Source: DTU052 sp050951725 (GTDB taxonomy: Bacteria > Bacillota > Syntrophomonadia > Syntrophomonadales > DTU052). From it: a stretch of 64,000 bases of DNA. The position numbers and the translations under genes are program-made. The stretch lies in NCBI GenBank assembly GCA_050951725.1, contig JBMNJO010000012.1:310001-374000 (forward strand), in the 5' to 3' direction. This document shows, piece by piece, positions 51,313-60,282 of this stretch (its first letter is position 1; each line of letters begins with the position of its first letter). A model generated the notes under the pieces. That model had not been told where the DNA came from and ran no database searches. It was given only the letters and a program-made list of their open reading frames with translations.

Positions 51313-51714
51313 TTGAGCAGAAGAAAAGCCCGGGAAGCAGCATTCAAGATACTATTCACAGTAGACCTGGTTCAGGCAGATGCAAAAGAGGCTCTTCTGA
51401 AACTCAATCAAGATCTCTCCATTAAGGAAGAGAACCGGAAGTTTATTTCCAGCCTGGTACTGGGAACCTTGGAACACCTGACAGATATTGACCGGCAGAT
51501 AACCCGGTTTTCTCCCGATTGGCCTCTGGAGAGGATGCCCGTAGTTGATAGGAACCTCTTGCGAATGGCCGCTTATGAAATGTTATACGCGGGTGATGTC
51601 CACCCGGTGGTAGTTATAAATGAAGCGGTAGAACTGGCCAAAATCTATGGGGACAGCAACTCCCATGCGTTTATTAATGCCATCCTGGACCGTATCAAGG
51701 GGGTCGGGAATTGA
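51313..51714 (+). CDS. nusB: Transcription antitermination factor NusB
   Basis: A 133-residue NusB (SRRKAREAAFKILFTVDL, then VDRNLLRMAAYEMLY and PVVVINEAVELAKIYG, ending FINAILDRI), which binds boxA RNA with S10 during rRNA transcription. The TTG at 51313 follows GAAGGAGG and gives the family N-terminus. It overlaps the TsaD-like gene by four bases. Confidence 0.95.
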   Translation: MSRRKAREAAFKILFTVDLVQADAKEALLKLNQDLSIKEENRKFISSLVLGTLEHLTDIDRQITRFSPDWPLERMPVVDRNLLRMAAYEMLYAGDVHPVVVINEAVELAKIYGDSNSHAFINAILDRIKGVGN

Positions 51715-52682
51715 ACGTCTTTCTTGGTATAGACACCAGTGCCTATACCACCTCGGTGGCGATAGCCGGGGAAACGGGTGAGGTATTGGCTGATGAGCGC
51801 ATGCTTTTGGAAGTAAAACCAGGAAACAGGGGCCTGCGGCAATCTGAGGCCCACTTCCAACACATACGCAACCTCCCGGTGTTGATGGAAAAGCTAAGGC
51901 CGATTTTAAACAAACACCGGCTTTTGGCGTTGGGTGTGAGCGACCGGCCCAGAAGGCTTCCCGATAGCTACATGCCGGTTTTCCTTGCCGGATTGGGTGT
52001 TGGCAGATGTCTGGCCAGCGTTGGAGATTACCCACTCTATTTATTAAGCCATCAGGAAGGACATGTTGAGGCCGCATCCTATGAACTGCCGTTAGATGGG
52101 CAGGATTTTTTGGCGGTTCATTTTTCCGGGGGGACTTCCGAGATCCTGCTGGTGAAACGTGATAAGAGCAGGTATGACATTGAATTGCTCCTGGCTACCA
52201 AGGATTTGAATGCCGGACAGTTGGTTGACCGGGTGGGGGTGGCTATGGGGCTGCCCTTCCCATCTGGACCGCATATGGAGAAGGTGGCAAAAGATGTGGC
52301 AACCGATCTTACCCTTCCTTCGGCGGTAGATGCGCTGGGGTTCTCTTTCTCCGGTGCCGAAACCCGAGCGGCTTCCATGCTGGACCAGGGAGTGCCACAG
52401 GAAACCGTAGCCTATCTGGTCTTTAAATGTATTGCCAATACCCTGGAAAAAGGACTCAGATCAGCCGTAAAATCTTGTGGAATTAGCAGTGTGGTTATGG
52501 CGGGAGGGGTGATGGCCAACGGAATTATCCGCCTTCGCCTGACAGAAAGGCTTAAGGGGTCGGGAATTCAGCTTTTCTGGGCACCACCACGTCTTAGCAC
52601 CGACAACGCTGTGGGTACCGCCATGATGGCCAGTAGATGTTATTATTACGAACATGAAATGGGGGTTCGTCTTGAACGGTAA
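51711..52682 (+). CDS. TsaD/Kae1-family paralogue
   Basis: A 323-residue ASKHA-fold protein of the TsaD family. It keeps the metal motif HxxxH (SHQEGH), SGGTSEILLV, GFSFSGAETRA, GGVMANGIIRL and STDNAVGTAMM. However, the N-terminal ETSCDET of true TsaD is replaced by DTSAYTTS, and the protein is shorter than 340. It is therefore likely a paralogue rather than the tRNA t6A enzyme. It sits between nusB and folD and is coupled to both by overlaps, so a role linked to this operon is expected but unknown. Confidence 0.78.
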   Translation: MNVFLGIDTSAYTTSVAIAGETGEVLADERMLLEVKPGNRGLRQSEAHFQHIRNLPVLMEKLRPILNKHRLLALGVSDRPRRLPDSYMPVFLAGLGVGRCLASVGDYPLYLLSHQEGHVEAASYELPLDGQDFLAVHFSGGTSEILLVKRDKSRYDIELLLATKDLNAGQLVDRVGVAMGLPFPSGPHMEKVAKDVATDLTLPSAVDALGFSFSGAETRAASMLDQGVPQETVAYLVFKCIANTLEKGLRSAVKSCGISSVVMAGGVMANGIIRLRLTERLKGSGIQLFWAPPRLSTDNAVGTAMMASRCYYYEHEMGVRLER

Positions 52683-53541
52683 CAATATTTTGTACGGCAA
52701 GGAGCCGGCTAATGCAATATTGAAGGAAGTATCAGATAGTTTACTGCGTTTGAAGACCGCAGGAATAAATCCACGCCTGGTGACCATTCAGGTTGGTGAG
52801 GATCCGGCTTCCAAAACATATCTGGCTTCCCAGATGCGCAGTGCTGAAAAGGTCGGGATCAAGAGCGAACTGGTCAATCTTCCGGATTCCGCTGCGCAGA
52901 GAGAGGTTATCGAGACTATTGAACGCATGAATAACGATCCTACAGTCCATGGCATAATGCTGCACATGCCTGTGCCTAAACACCTCGATGGCCGGGCTTT
53001 GCAGTGGGCGATCGATCGCAAGAAAGACGTGGAGGGGGTAACCCCTTACAACCTGGGCAGATTATTCCTGGGCCGGCCGGGGTTAGCGCCATGCACCGCG
53101 TTAAGCGCTGTTCAATTAATAAAGACTACCGGTGTCAAACTTCGTGGGCTGGAAGCCGTTGTTATTGGTCGCAGCGACATCGTCGGCAAACCGGTAAGCC
53201 TCATGCTTACCAGCCTCGACTGTACAGTGACTGTTTGTCATTCAGGAACCAGCGAGCGTGGGGTGCTTAAGGACCACATTCAGCGGGCGGATATTGTGGT
53301 GGCTTCGCTGGGCAAACCCAATTTCGTTCGGGGTGAGTGGATCAAACCAGGAGCAATTGTGATCGACGTAGGAATCAATTACCTTGACGGCAAACTGGTA
53401 GGGGATGTTGAATTTGAGGAAGCAGTTAAATCTGCCGGATTTATAACCCCGGTACCAGGAGGGGTTGGCACAGTGACCGTTGCATATCTGTGGAAGAATC
53501 TTGTTGACGCCATTAACTGGCAGATTGAACCGGAGGAATGA
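52672..53541 (+). CDS. folD: FolD paralogue 1, predicted methylene-THF dehydrogenase only
   Basis: A 289-residue FolD-family protein whose numbering matches E. coli FolD. Tyr50 is kept (KTYLASQ) but the essential Lys54 is Gln, Gln98 is His (IMLHMP) and Asp121 is Glu (KDVEGVTPYN). The NADP site is intact: PCTA, VVIGRSDIVGKP (163-174), VTVCHSGT and IDVGIN. In this family the Lys is required for cyclohydrolase activity, so this copy should keep only the dehydrogenase step (5,10-methylene- to 5,10-methenyl-THF). Start TTG at 52672, within the end of the TsaD-like gene. The second FolD begins four bases after its stop. Confidence 0.85.
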   Translation: MNGNNILYGKEPANAILKEVSDSLLRLKTAGINPRLVTIQVGEDPASKTYLASQMRSAEKVGIKSELVNLPDSAAQREVIETIERMNNDPTVHGIMLHMPVPKHLDGRALQWAIDRKKDVEGVTPYNLGRLFLGRPGLAPCTALSAVQLIKTTGVKLRGLEAVVIGRSDIVGKPVSLMLTSLDCTVTVCHSGTSERGVLKDHIQRADIVVASLGKPNFVRGEWIKPGAIVIDVGINYLDGKLVGDVEFEEAVKSAGFITPVPGGVGTVTVAYLWKNLVDAINWQIEPEE

Positions 53542-53545
53542 GAAA

Positions 53546-54367
53546 ATGCCAATTATTGACGGAAGTAAGCTGTCCCGGAATCTCAGAGAAGAATTAAAGC
53601 AACAGGTGGAGGACTTAAAACATCCTCCGGTATTGGCAATTATTCTGGTGGGAAATGACCAGGAAAGCGAGCGCTATGTAAGTATGAAGCAGCGGGCGGC
53701 GGGCGAAATCGGAGCCCAGTGTCAGGTGCATCATTTGAATGAAGCCAGCACCAGCGAGGTCGTCGCTCTCGTCAACAGGTTGAACCAGGACCAGGCAATC
53801 CATGGTATATTGGTTCAGCTCCCTCTGCCCCCGGGGGTGGACCAGGACCAGGTTATTGCTGCCATCGATGTGTCCAAGGATGTTGACGGCTTTCATCCCC
53901 TGAATCTGGGCCTGGGCTATATGGGGAAGCAGGTGTTTACGAGTTGTGCGTCCGCGGCAATCCTTAATCTGATTGAAAACTATGTCCAAACCCCCAGGCC
54001 GCGGGTCCTGCTGATCGGAAAATCTTTGGACCTTATCAAACCATTGAACTCTTTATTGGTGGGGAGAGAATGCCCGGTAACAGTGGTAGATGAGATGCAT
54101 CCGTGGATTGATCTATCTCTGTATGAGGTAGCGGTACTGGAAAACGGCACTCCCCGGTCAGTGTCCGGTTCGGCGTTTGAGGAGGGATCACTGGTAATTG
54201 ATGCCGGTTTCCACTGGCAGGAAGGGAAGAGTTGCGGAAACGCGATAACTGAGGATTTTGAGGCCGATTCACGGCCATGGCTGTTGCCGGTGCCAGGAGG
54301 GTTGGGGCCGCTCTTGATTACTATGCTGCTTTCCAATCTGATAAAGGCGGCAAAGAGGAATGGATAA
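53546..54367 (+). CDS. FolD paralogue 2, predicted methenyl-THF cyclohydrolase only
   Basis: A 273-residue FolD homologue with the opposite defects. All three catalytic residues are kept: Tyr44/Lys48 (RYVSMK), Gln91 (GILVQLPLP) and Asp114 (KDVDGFHPLN). The nucleotide-binding parts are degraded: the GxSxxVGxP loop reads LLIGKSLDLIKPL, VTxxHS reads VTVVDEMHP, and the IVAxGKP strand reads AVLENGTP. It should open 5,10-methenyl-THF to 10-formyl-THF but not use NADP. ATG at 53546 with GGAGG nine bases upstream; overlaps xseA by eight bases. FolD acts as a dimer, so a heterodimer with paralogue 1 is possible. Confidence 0.83.
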   Translation: MPIIDGSKLSRNLREELKQQVEDLKHPPVLAIILVGNDQESERYVSMKQRAAGEIGAQCQVHHLNEASTSEVVALVNRLNQDQAIHGILVQLPLPPGVDQDQVIAAIDVSKDVDGFHPLNLGLGYMGKQVFTSCASAAILNLIENYVQTPRPRVLLIGKSLDLIKPLNSLLVGRECPVTVVDEMHPWIDLSLYEVAVLENGTPRSVSGSAFEEGSLVIDAGFHWQEGKSCGNAITEDFEADSRPWLLPVPGGLGPLLITMLLSNLIKAAKRNG

Positions 54368-55595
54368 GGGAATGTTGCCAGTTAACCGGATACTTTCGGT
54401 GGCGGAGTTGACTTCCCATGTAAAATCGGTTCTGGAAGGCGACCGAATGCTGCAGAATGTCTGGGTCAGAGGAGAGATTTCCGATTTTCGGTATTATCAA
54501 AAATCGGGGCATATGTACTTCAATTTGAAGGATGAGGTATCCAGTGTCAACTGTGTAATGTTCCGCAGCCGGACGAAAAATATAGATTTTGAACCTGGTG
54601 ACGGGTTGAAGGTAATTGCCCGTGGGTACATCTCTATATTCGAGAAGTATGGGCGTTACCAGTATTATGTGGAAGAAATGGAACCAGACGGTCTTGGCCG
54701 TCTATTCTTGTCATTGGCCCAACTCAAGGAGCGTCTGGAAAAGGAAGGTCTCTTTGATCCCCGTCGTAAGCGACCGATCCCTCCTTTCGTAAACTGCCTG
54801 GGAGTGGTCACCTCAAAGGATGGGGCGGCTCTCAGGGATATTGTGCGAGTGGTTCGCCAGCGCCATCCAGGTTGTCATATAGTGGTTGCCGGGGCTACTG
54901 TGCAAGGACCCGAAGCACCGGGGGAGATTGTCCGGGCCATAGAAGCCCTAAACCAGTGGGGATACCCTGAGGCAATGATTGTAGGCAGGGGTGGGGGCTC
55001 TATCGAAGACCTGTGGGCATTTAACAGCGAAAAAGTGGTAAGGGCGATAGCTCAATCCCACATACCGGTTATTTCTGCAGTAGGACATGAGGTGGATTTC
55101 AGCCTGGCCGACTTTGCAGCCGATGCCCGGGCCGCAACCCCTACCCAGGCGGCACAGATGGCGGTACCGGACATGATTGCCTATAAGGAACAGCTGCTGA
55201 CTACTCAACGAAGGCTGCAACGGACAATTGAGAGATACTGCAATCAAAAATGGGCCCAGTTGGATTACCTCAAAGAAAGAAGGGTCTGGAAAAAGCCCCA
55301 TCTGCTATTTGAAAATCATCGTCGGGAATTACAGCATCTTATGCAGGGGATGCAAAATAATATGAAGAATAATCTGAATGCCCGGAAATTACTGCTTCAG
55401 CAATTGGCAGTTTCATTGGACGCGCTGAGTCCGCTTAAAGTACTGGAACGCGGCTATGCTATTGCTCGCGGGGAAGATGGGGAAGTAATCCGGGTGATTG
55501 AGCAGGTAGGGCCAGGTTCGCTGTTGAATCTTATCGTACGCAATGGGGAAATCAAGGCTGTAGTTCGAGAAAAAAGAACAGGAGACTGGTTATAA
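54360..55595 (+). CDS. xseA: Exodeoxyribonuclease VII large subunit
   Basis: A 411-residue XseA with the N-terminal OB fold (NVWVRGEISDFRYYQKSGHMYFNLKD in part), the catalytic core (GVVTSKDGAALRDI, VGRGGGSIEDLWAFN, SAVGHEVDFSLADFAADARAATPTQAA in part) and a C-terminal coiled coil, ending in the YAIARGEDGEVI domain. ATG at 54360 inside the end of the FolD2 gene; another ATG at 54372 is possible. It overlaps xseB at TAATG. Confidence 0.95.
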   Translation: MDKGMLPVNRILSVAELTSHVKSVLEGDRMLQNVWVRGEISDFRYYQKSGHMYFNLKDEVSSVNCVMFRSRTKNIDFEPGDGLKVIARGYISIFEKYGRYQYYVEEMEPDGLGRLFLSLAQLKERLEKEGLFDPRRKRPIPPFVNCLGVVTSKDGAALRDIVRVVRQRHPGCHIVVAGATVQGPEAPGEIVRAIEALNQWGYPEAMIVGRGGGSIEDLWAFNSEKVVRAIAQSHIPVISAVGHEVDFSLADFAADARAATPTQAAQMAVPDMIAYKEQLLTTQRRLQRTIERYCNQKWAQLDYLKERRVWKKPHLLFENHRRELQHLMQGMQNNMKNNLNARKLLLQQLAVSLDALSPLKVLERGYAIARGEDGEVIRVIEQVGPGSLLNLIVRNGEIKAVVREKRTGDWL

Positions 55596-55831
55596 TGAGT
55601 TTTGAACAAGACTTTAACCGGCTGCAGGAAATAGCCAAGCAGCTGGAGGAAGGTGACTTACCCCTTAGAATTTCATTGGAATTATTTGAAGAGGGAATTG
55701 GTCTTTTTCGCCGCTGTCAAGAGGAACTAAGTAAGGCGGAAGGGAAAATTTCGCAATTAGTTAAGTCTGTCGATCAAGGTTGGGAGACAGTTCCCCTCGA
55801 CTTGACCAGTGGTCGCGGTGAACGGGAATAA
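55595..55831 (+). CDS. xseB: Exodeoxyribonuclease VII small subunit
   Basis: A 78-residue XseB (FNRLQEIAKQLEEGDLPLRISLELFEEGIGLFRRC in part), all helical and of normal length. Its ATG overlaps the xseA stop. It ends the operon that began upstream of nusB. Confidence 0.93.
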   Translation: MSFEQDFNRLQEIAKQLEEGDLPLRISLELFEEGIGLFRRCQEELSKAEGKISQLVKSVDQGWETVPLDLTSGRGERE

Positions 55832-55861
55832 CTACTTGTATCAACATTTCTATTACACCCT

Positions 55862-55943
55862 CTTTGGTTGCATATTCTGACCTTCCGATACGGGAATCCG
55901 CAAGAGTTCCCTGCCAATTGAGCCTCCATCCCGGAGGCCAAAG
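55862..55943 (+). other. Structured intergenic element
   Basis: Outer pairing CTTTGG (55862-55867) with CCAAAG (55938-55943) encloses two hairpins: GGGAA/TTCCC (55892-55896, 55907-55911) and GCCTCC/GGAGGC (55922-55927, 55933-55938). It sits in the 390-base gap after xseB, which otherwise holds no gene and becomes AT-rich toward 56.2 kb. It could be a decayed terminator or an RNA element; no known riboswitch motif was recognised. Confidence 0.35.
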
Positions 55944-56222
55944 CTTTCCACGTCAAAAAAGCTATGATTCTTTTTGCCGTACCCTTCGACGCGTCCTATC
56001 TGTTTTAATCTTAAAGGTCAAGCCTTAGCGAGCCTCAATTTCGCATGGATATATTCATAAATAATAGTGGAAGCTGTTGGTCGAGTCCCGCCATGGAAAC
56101 CATTATAATTTCTTATAAAAATTACCTTAGAATCTATTTCATTAGCAGGAATTTATAACCATAAGTAGAAATAGGATGAATATAGAAATAAATCAAAATA
56201 TTCTATTGGGGGGTGAGGTTGT

Positions 56223-56732
56223 TTGAAAAAGGTCTTGCTGTTGGCATTGGTCATCGCAGTACTATTTGGGGCATTCGTGTTCTTAGAGGGTCTGCTTGGG
56301 GCCGAAGCGTTTTTCCTGGCTGCTATCGCACTGGCACTATTCGTCACACTGGGGCCATATGGAGAGTTCTTCAAGATGGCCTACAGCATGTTAGCTGGGC
56401 TCGTAATTGCTTTGATAGCAATCTTTTTCCTGGCCGTGTCTTTGCCGCTCCCGCCAGACAACATGGGGTATGTAGCAATTGTCAGTTCCGTTTCCGTATT
56501 TCTCGTCGTTCTATTGTCAGCCGTTGGTCTGAGGCTTGATGGACTCCTAATCGGTTGGGCGGGACTGTTTGCCGCTGTTTATCCAATCTATCTGAGTGAC
56601 CCAACTGCTCTGGCGACGGCTGGAGTACCTGCGGCGGTAGGTGCCGCAGTATCCTTACTGGTTGGTCTGGTCTTGGGTTTGCTGGTCTTAAAAATGGCGG
56701 TGTCATTTGCTGCCAGAGAAGGAGGGAGCTAG
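56223..56732 (+). CDS. Polytopic membrane protein of unknown function
   Basis: A 169-residue protein made almost wholly of hydrophobic segments (about five to six helices, e.g. VLLLALVIAVLFGAFVFLEG, FFLAAIALALFVTLG, LVGLVLGLLVLKMAV). TTG start after GGGGGGTGAGG. It is two bases from the next gene, a large exported protein, so the two likely work together at the membrane. No family recognised. Confidence 0.72.
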   Translation: MKKVLLLALVIAVLFGAFVFLEGLLGAEAFFLAAIALALFVTLGPYGEFFKMAYSMLAGLVIALIAIFFLAVSLPLPPDNMGYVAIVSSVSVFLVVLLSAVGLRLDGLLIGWAGLFAAVYPIYLSDPTALATAGVPAAVGAAVSLLVGLVLGLLVLKMAVSFAAREGGS

Positions 56733-56734
56733 AA

Positions 56735-58726
56735 TTGAAAAACCGAGGCAGAATCCATAAGCTTATGGTTGCCCTTTTGGTCTTTGCCCTGGTTGCTGCA
56801 GCTCCACTAGCGGCATTTGGCGCAGGGGGAACCGTTTCCCAGATAAAGGACCATGAACTGGTGCTTACTACCCTCGATGGCAATGGGAATGTGAGCGGGA
56901 TCCAGGTGCTGAATCACCTGAGGATCAATGGCGAGGGTCAGGTCCAGGTTGCCGACAAGGTTGCTTACGGGATTTCGTCAGTACGCAATCTCTACGGTAA
57001 AGAGAAACTGGTTGCTGGTGATGGCCAATTAGTAATAAATACAGAGGTTAAGGGCTCCAAAGATATCTACTACCTGGCAACACTCGAACAGTCGGCAGTG
57101 AAAGATATGAAGTTCCCAATCAACCTTGATATTCAATACTTCCTGGATGGACAAGAACTAAAACCTGCCGAACTGCTGGGCAAGAGTGGCCACCTCAAAA
57201 TAGTGGTCACAGTGGAAAACACTTCCGGTGTTCCTAAGGTTCTGGAGTTCCAGAATGATAAGGGCGAGATATTTACCAAAGAAGCAATAGTATTTACCCC
57301 CTATGCTGTTTCTCTGTCAGGCTGGAAGTTTGACAACAAGTATTTTGACAACGTAACCGCTCCTGGTGTAGGCGGGGAATCTCCGGAGGGGGTAGTTACG
57401 GACATCCAGGGAGTAACCACCGTAAGTTGGACTATTCCTCTAATTCCTCCTTCCTACCCCTCCAAACAGTACGCGGTTCTGGAAGCAGATGGCAAGAACA
57501 TTCAGCTGGATTCATTTGACGTCGCTGTGATTCCAGTGCTGCCGGAAACCTCTCAAACCGATTCCTTAGGTGGAATCAAAACCGCGTTTGAGAACTTGTA
57601 TGCGGGATTTGATTCCATAGAAAAGGGTGTTGGTTCACCGTCTCAGCCCGACACCCTGCTGAACGGCTTTAATACTGTACTCCAGGCGCTGGGTAATGAT
57701 CGGGCTGAAGGAAGTGTTATTAATGGTCTGAGTCAAATCAGCGGAGGATTGGATTCGTTATACGATAATCTGGTTAAGATCAGAATGGGAATTGCAACCC
57801 CTGGATTCGATCCAACAACCTTCAATGCCGCTCAAGGCAAGGACGCTGAAGGAAGAAGTCCCGGAGCCAGGGATGCTATTGATCTGGTGCATTTAAGCGT
57901 GGATAACCAACTCATTCCGGCAGTGGAAGCTCAGGAAACACTCGTAACGGGTCTGAGTGGTGTAATCGGCAATCCGACGGATGTCGGTCAGACTCCATCT
58001 GCCAGCACTTCATTGTTCAATGATTTGAACACCCTGAAGGCAGCTGCCGGTTCCGGGCCAGCCGCTGACTTGATTAACAAAGCGATCATACCCAAGGTGA
58101 GTATACTGTCCGGCAACCTGAATGCCTTGCAGAAAGGCGGCCAAATTACCACTTCTGCCGGTCAGGTTGACTTTCCTGCATCAGTCGGAGCGGTCAAAGC
58201 AGGATTGGGGCAGGTCGGTGACTCTTTGGGCAAAGCCAGCGCTGGACTTGATCAGGTAGTAAAAGGCTTGGGAGACGTAAAGGCAGATGGGACACCAGTC
58301 CCTGTACTGATCGAGGGTCGGCCGGGAACGGTGCTGTTCGCCATGGCAACGCTGAAAGACGGTGGAGCAAAGCTGCATAGTGGTGTCAGCGAGCAATTAG
58401 TTCCGGGATTGTTAAAAATGCAAGCAGGTGTTGGTCAGATCGGCGAAGGTGCATCCACTGCCAAAGTCAGCTTGGCTGCTGGTCTGGTTGATCTGAGTTC
58501 AGCGGGGGCGATTAAAGATAGCCTTAAAGCCAATGCCGATGCGGTTGATACTTTCCTGGGCAAGCCCGATAATGCATCGGGTGAAGTAATTTATGTGTTC
58601 CGGACCGCTCCGGTTCAGCCTCAGGCTGGAGGAATGGTTAACGGCGTAATTGCTCTGGTAATACTCTTGGGTCTTTTGGCGGCCATCGGCAGAGGAGGAG
58701 CACCTTCCGTAACGGTAGAGGCCTAA
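56735..58726 (+). CDS. Large exported, membrane-anchored protein (YhgE/Pip-like architecture)
   Basis: A 663-residue protein. A signal peptide (LMVALLVFALVAAAPLAAFG) is followed by a beta-rich region with residues such as LDGNGNVSGIQVLNHL, then a long low-complexity helical stretch with heptad-like Leu/Gly repeats (VGQIGEGAS, LGKASAGLDQVVKGLGDV) and a C-terminal membrane helix (GVIALVILLGLLAAIG). The layout recalls the YhgE/Pip group and heptad-repeat surface proteins of Firmicutes. TTG start; a terminator follows. Function unknown. Confidence 0.72.
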   Translation: MKNRGRIHKLMVALLVFALVAAAPLAAFGAGGTVSQIKDHELVLTTLDGNGNVSGIQVLNHLRINGEGQVQVADKVAYGISSVRNLYGKEKLVAGDGQLVINTEVKGSKDIYYLATLEQSAVKDMKFPINLDIQYFLDGQELKPAELLGKSGHLKIVVTVENTSGVPKVLEFQNDKGEIFTKEAIVFTPYAVSLSGWKFDNKYFDNVTAPGVGGESPEGVVTDIQGVTTVSWTIPLIPPSYPSKQYAVLEADGKNIQLDSFDVAVIPVLPETSQTDSLGGIKTAFENLYAGFDSIEKGVGSPSQPDTLLNGFNTVLQALGNDRAEGSVINGLSQISGGLDSLYDNLVKIRMGIATPGFDPTTFNAAQGKDAEGRSPGARDAIDLVHLSVDNQLIPAVEAQETLVTGLSGVIGNPTDVGQTPSASTSLFNDLNTLKAAAGSGPAADLINKAIIPKVSILSGNLNALQKGGQITTSAGQVDFPASVGAVKAGLGQVGDSLGKASAGLDQVVKGLGDVKADGTPVPVLIEGRPGTVLFAMATLKDGGAKLHSGVSEQLVPGLLKMQAGVGQIGEGASTAKVSLAAGLVDLSSAGAIKDSLKANADAVDTFLGKPDNASGEVIYVFRTAPVQPQAGGMVNGVIALVILLGLLAAIGRGGAPSVTVEA

Positions 58727-58754
58727 ATGCTATAAAACAAATTTAGTAACAGAG

Positions 58755-58780
58755 CCCCCCTTTAGGGGGGTTCACCTTTT
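58755..58780 (+). terminator. Intrinsic terminator
   Basis: CCCCCC-TTTA-GGGGGG stem-loop followed by TTCACCTTTTTG, 29 bases after the exported-protein gene. Confidence 0.75.
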
Positions 58781-59111
58781 TGTCCCGTGAAAGCGGCCGG
58801 GAAAAAGAAGGTGTAAGGGCTCATTGCTGTATATCCAAGCCGCCACATCACCATCTCCATAACGAAAGACACTTCACTATGTTTCTCCCAACATATCATA
58901 AGGATGTCCATCACACTGCAGGTATATCGGGGTTAGGCTTTCCGGAAGAACCCGTGTTAATTTCCGGTAGTTGCGAAAACCCCTTGGGATGCAGCTCAGT
59001 ATACTCATTACTCGCGGGTTTTGATAAAATAAGTGTGGTCCATGGTTTGAACAGTTCTGAAACTCTGGGGGTCAAAAAAACCCAGCGGCAAGAAAGGTGA
59101 TGGAGGTAGTG
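58781..59111. other. Intergenic region without a supported gene
   Basis: An open frame spans most of it but has no ribosome binding site and an implausible, His/Ser-rich composition. A small hairpin CTGGG...CCCAG lies near 59065-59085, just before the next gene's ribosome binding site. No firm promoter was found. Confidence 0.45.
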
Positions 59112-59546
59112 ATGCAAGGTTTGTTTAATATGAAGTTTCTTGGCAAGGAAGACCATCTAATGATGCCTTCTCTGACTAAACTGGTGGTAACCCAAACGTT
59201 GTACGACATACTGTTTCAGTATGTATTTACACCCGAAAAGGAGCAAAAGCTCCTGGATTTCATCAACCGGATTCGGACCCACATGAGCGATAATGCTTAC
59301 CGCAATACTCCGTTCTCGGTCCCCGTAAATGAAATGCAGTTCTTGGAGGAAGGTATAGAAGAGCTTAAACTGCTTTGCTGGCAAGTTGTACCGGTTTATG
59401 TATTCGAAATCGAATTCTCGGTACCAGTATCATCTTCTGAATTTGAGGCTGTTAAAGACCAGGTAGATCTGGTACTATCTGATTTATTCGTTTACAACTG
59501 GCAGGGAGAAAACCGAATTCTAGTTTACAGCACCATCCCATTGTGA
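59112..59546 (+). CDS. Hypothetical soluble protein
   Basis: A 144-residue protein with no recognised family, signal peptide or membrane segment. It is mixed alpha/beta, with a helix-rich middle (KEQKLLDFINRIRTHM, EGIEELKLLCWQVV). The ATG at 59112 follows GGAGG by five bases. The 3' end overlaps the convergent gene by 27 bases. Strong ribosome binding site and codon pattern support it as real. Confidence 0.62.
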   Translation: MQGLFNMKFLGKEDHLMMPSLTKLVVTQTLYDILFQYVFTPEKEQKLLDFINRIRTHMSDNAYRNTPFSVPVNEMQFLEEGIEELKLLCWQVVPVYVFEIEFSVPVSSSEFEAVKDQVDLVLSDLFVYNWQGENRILVYSTIPL

Positions 59547-60092
59547 TATAACCTTTCCGGTGGTTCCATCAATGCAGGTAATCTGCGGATTCATGTTGGA
59601 ATAACTGAGGTAAACCCGCATAACGAGAGATTGCTGACTAACGAGTTCGAAATGAACCTTGCCGGGAGACTGGTTTTTTGACGTCAATCGTGAGATTACC
59701 TCGGTGGAATCGAACCTGAGATCGGTTAGATCGATAGGATGTTTAAACGCCATCAGGAGTTCCTTAGTATAGGCCATTCTACCCTGACGTACTGCGACCA
59801 GAAGGTTGCGCCCTGTTTTCTGTTCAACAAAGATAACATTCCAGTTTGACCAGAGTCCACCTTTTCCTTGACTGCCGGCAGGGGAGTATTCGCCGGCTTC
59901 CGTACTGATAGCGTAGGCCAAACGTGCATCCGACGACCAGCGCAACGCTTGCGGCAAACACACCTCAATAGCCTGTTTGAGGCTGATTTCTTCGGGATAA
60001 CAATCCTGTTGAAAAGTCCCGCCGATAAAAGCTGCCATAGCTGTTAACACCAGAGAAATTGCCGGTATCAGTATCCTTCGGTTCATCCCCAA
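59520..60092 (-). CDS. Exported hypothetical protein
   Basis: A 190-residue protein with a signal peptide or N-terminal anchor (RILIPAISLVLTAMAAFIGG) and a soluble domain that ends in ITCIDGTTGKVISQWDG, a PepSY-like pattern. The TTG at 60092 has GGAG ten bases upstream; ATG at 60086 is the alternative. Family and function are unknown. Confidence 0.65.
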   Translation of the reverse strand: MGMNRRILIPAISLVLTAMAAFIGGTFQQDCYPEEISLKQAIEVCLPQALRWSSDARLAYAISTEAGEYSPAGSQGKGGLWSNWNVIFVEQKTGRNLLVAVRQGRMAYTKELLMAFKHPIDLTDLRFDSTEVISRLTSKNQSPGKVHFELVSQQSLVMRVYLSYSNMNPQITCIDGTTGKVISQWDGAVN

Positions 60093-60282
60093 AACATATC
60101 ATCTCCTGACGAAGTGGCATCTTCAATCCCTATGAAACCATTTAGCTTGTTTGAGTGCATTAGCCGACTGCATTGCCCGATGAAGATATTGACCATCTTG
60201 CTTACAAAGATTGACAGCCGGTCTTGCCGGTTGTTCGTCATATTTTCAGTCAAAGGTCGTTATGATGTATGGGGGGAGTTGT

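Noticed and set aside
58780..59100. Plus-strand open frame of 106 codons
   Set aside because: No ribosome binding site, unlikely composition, and it begins in the tail of a terminator.
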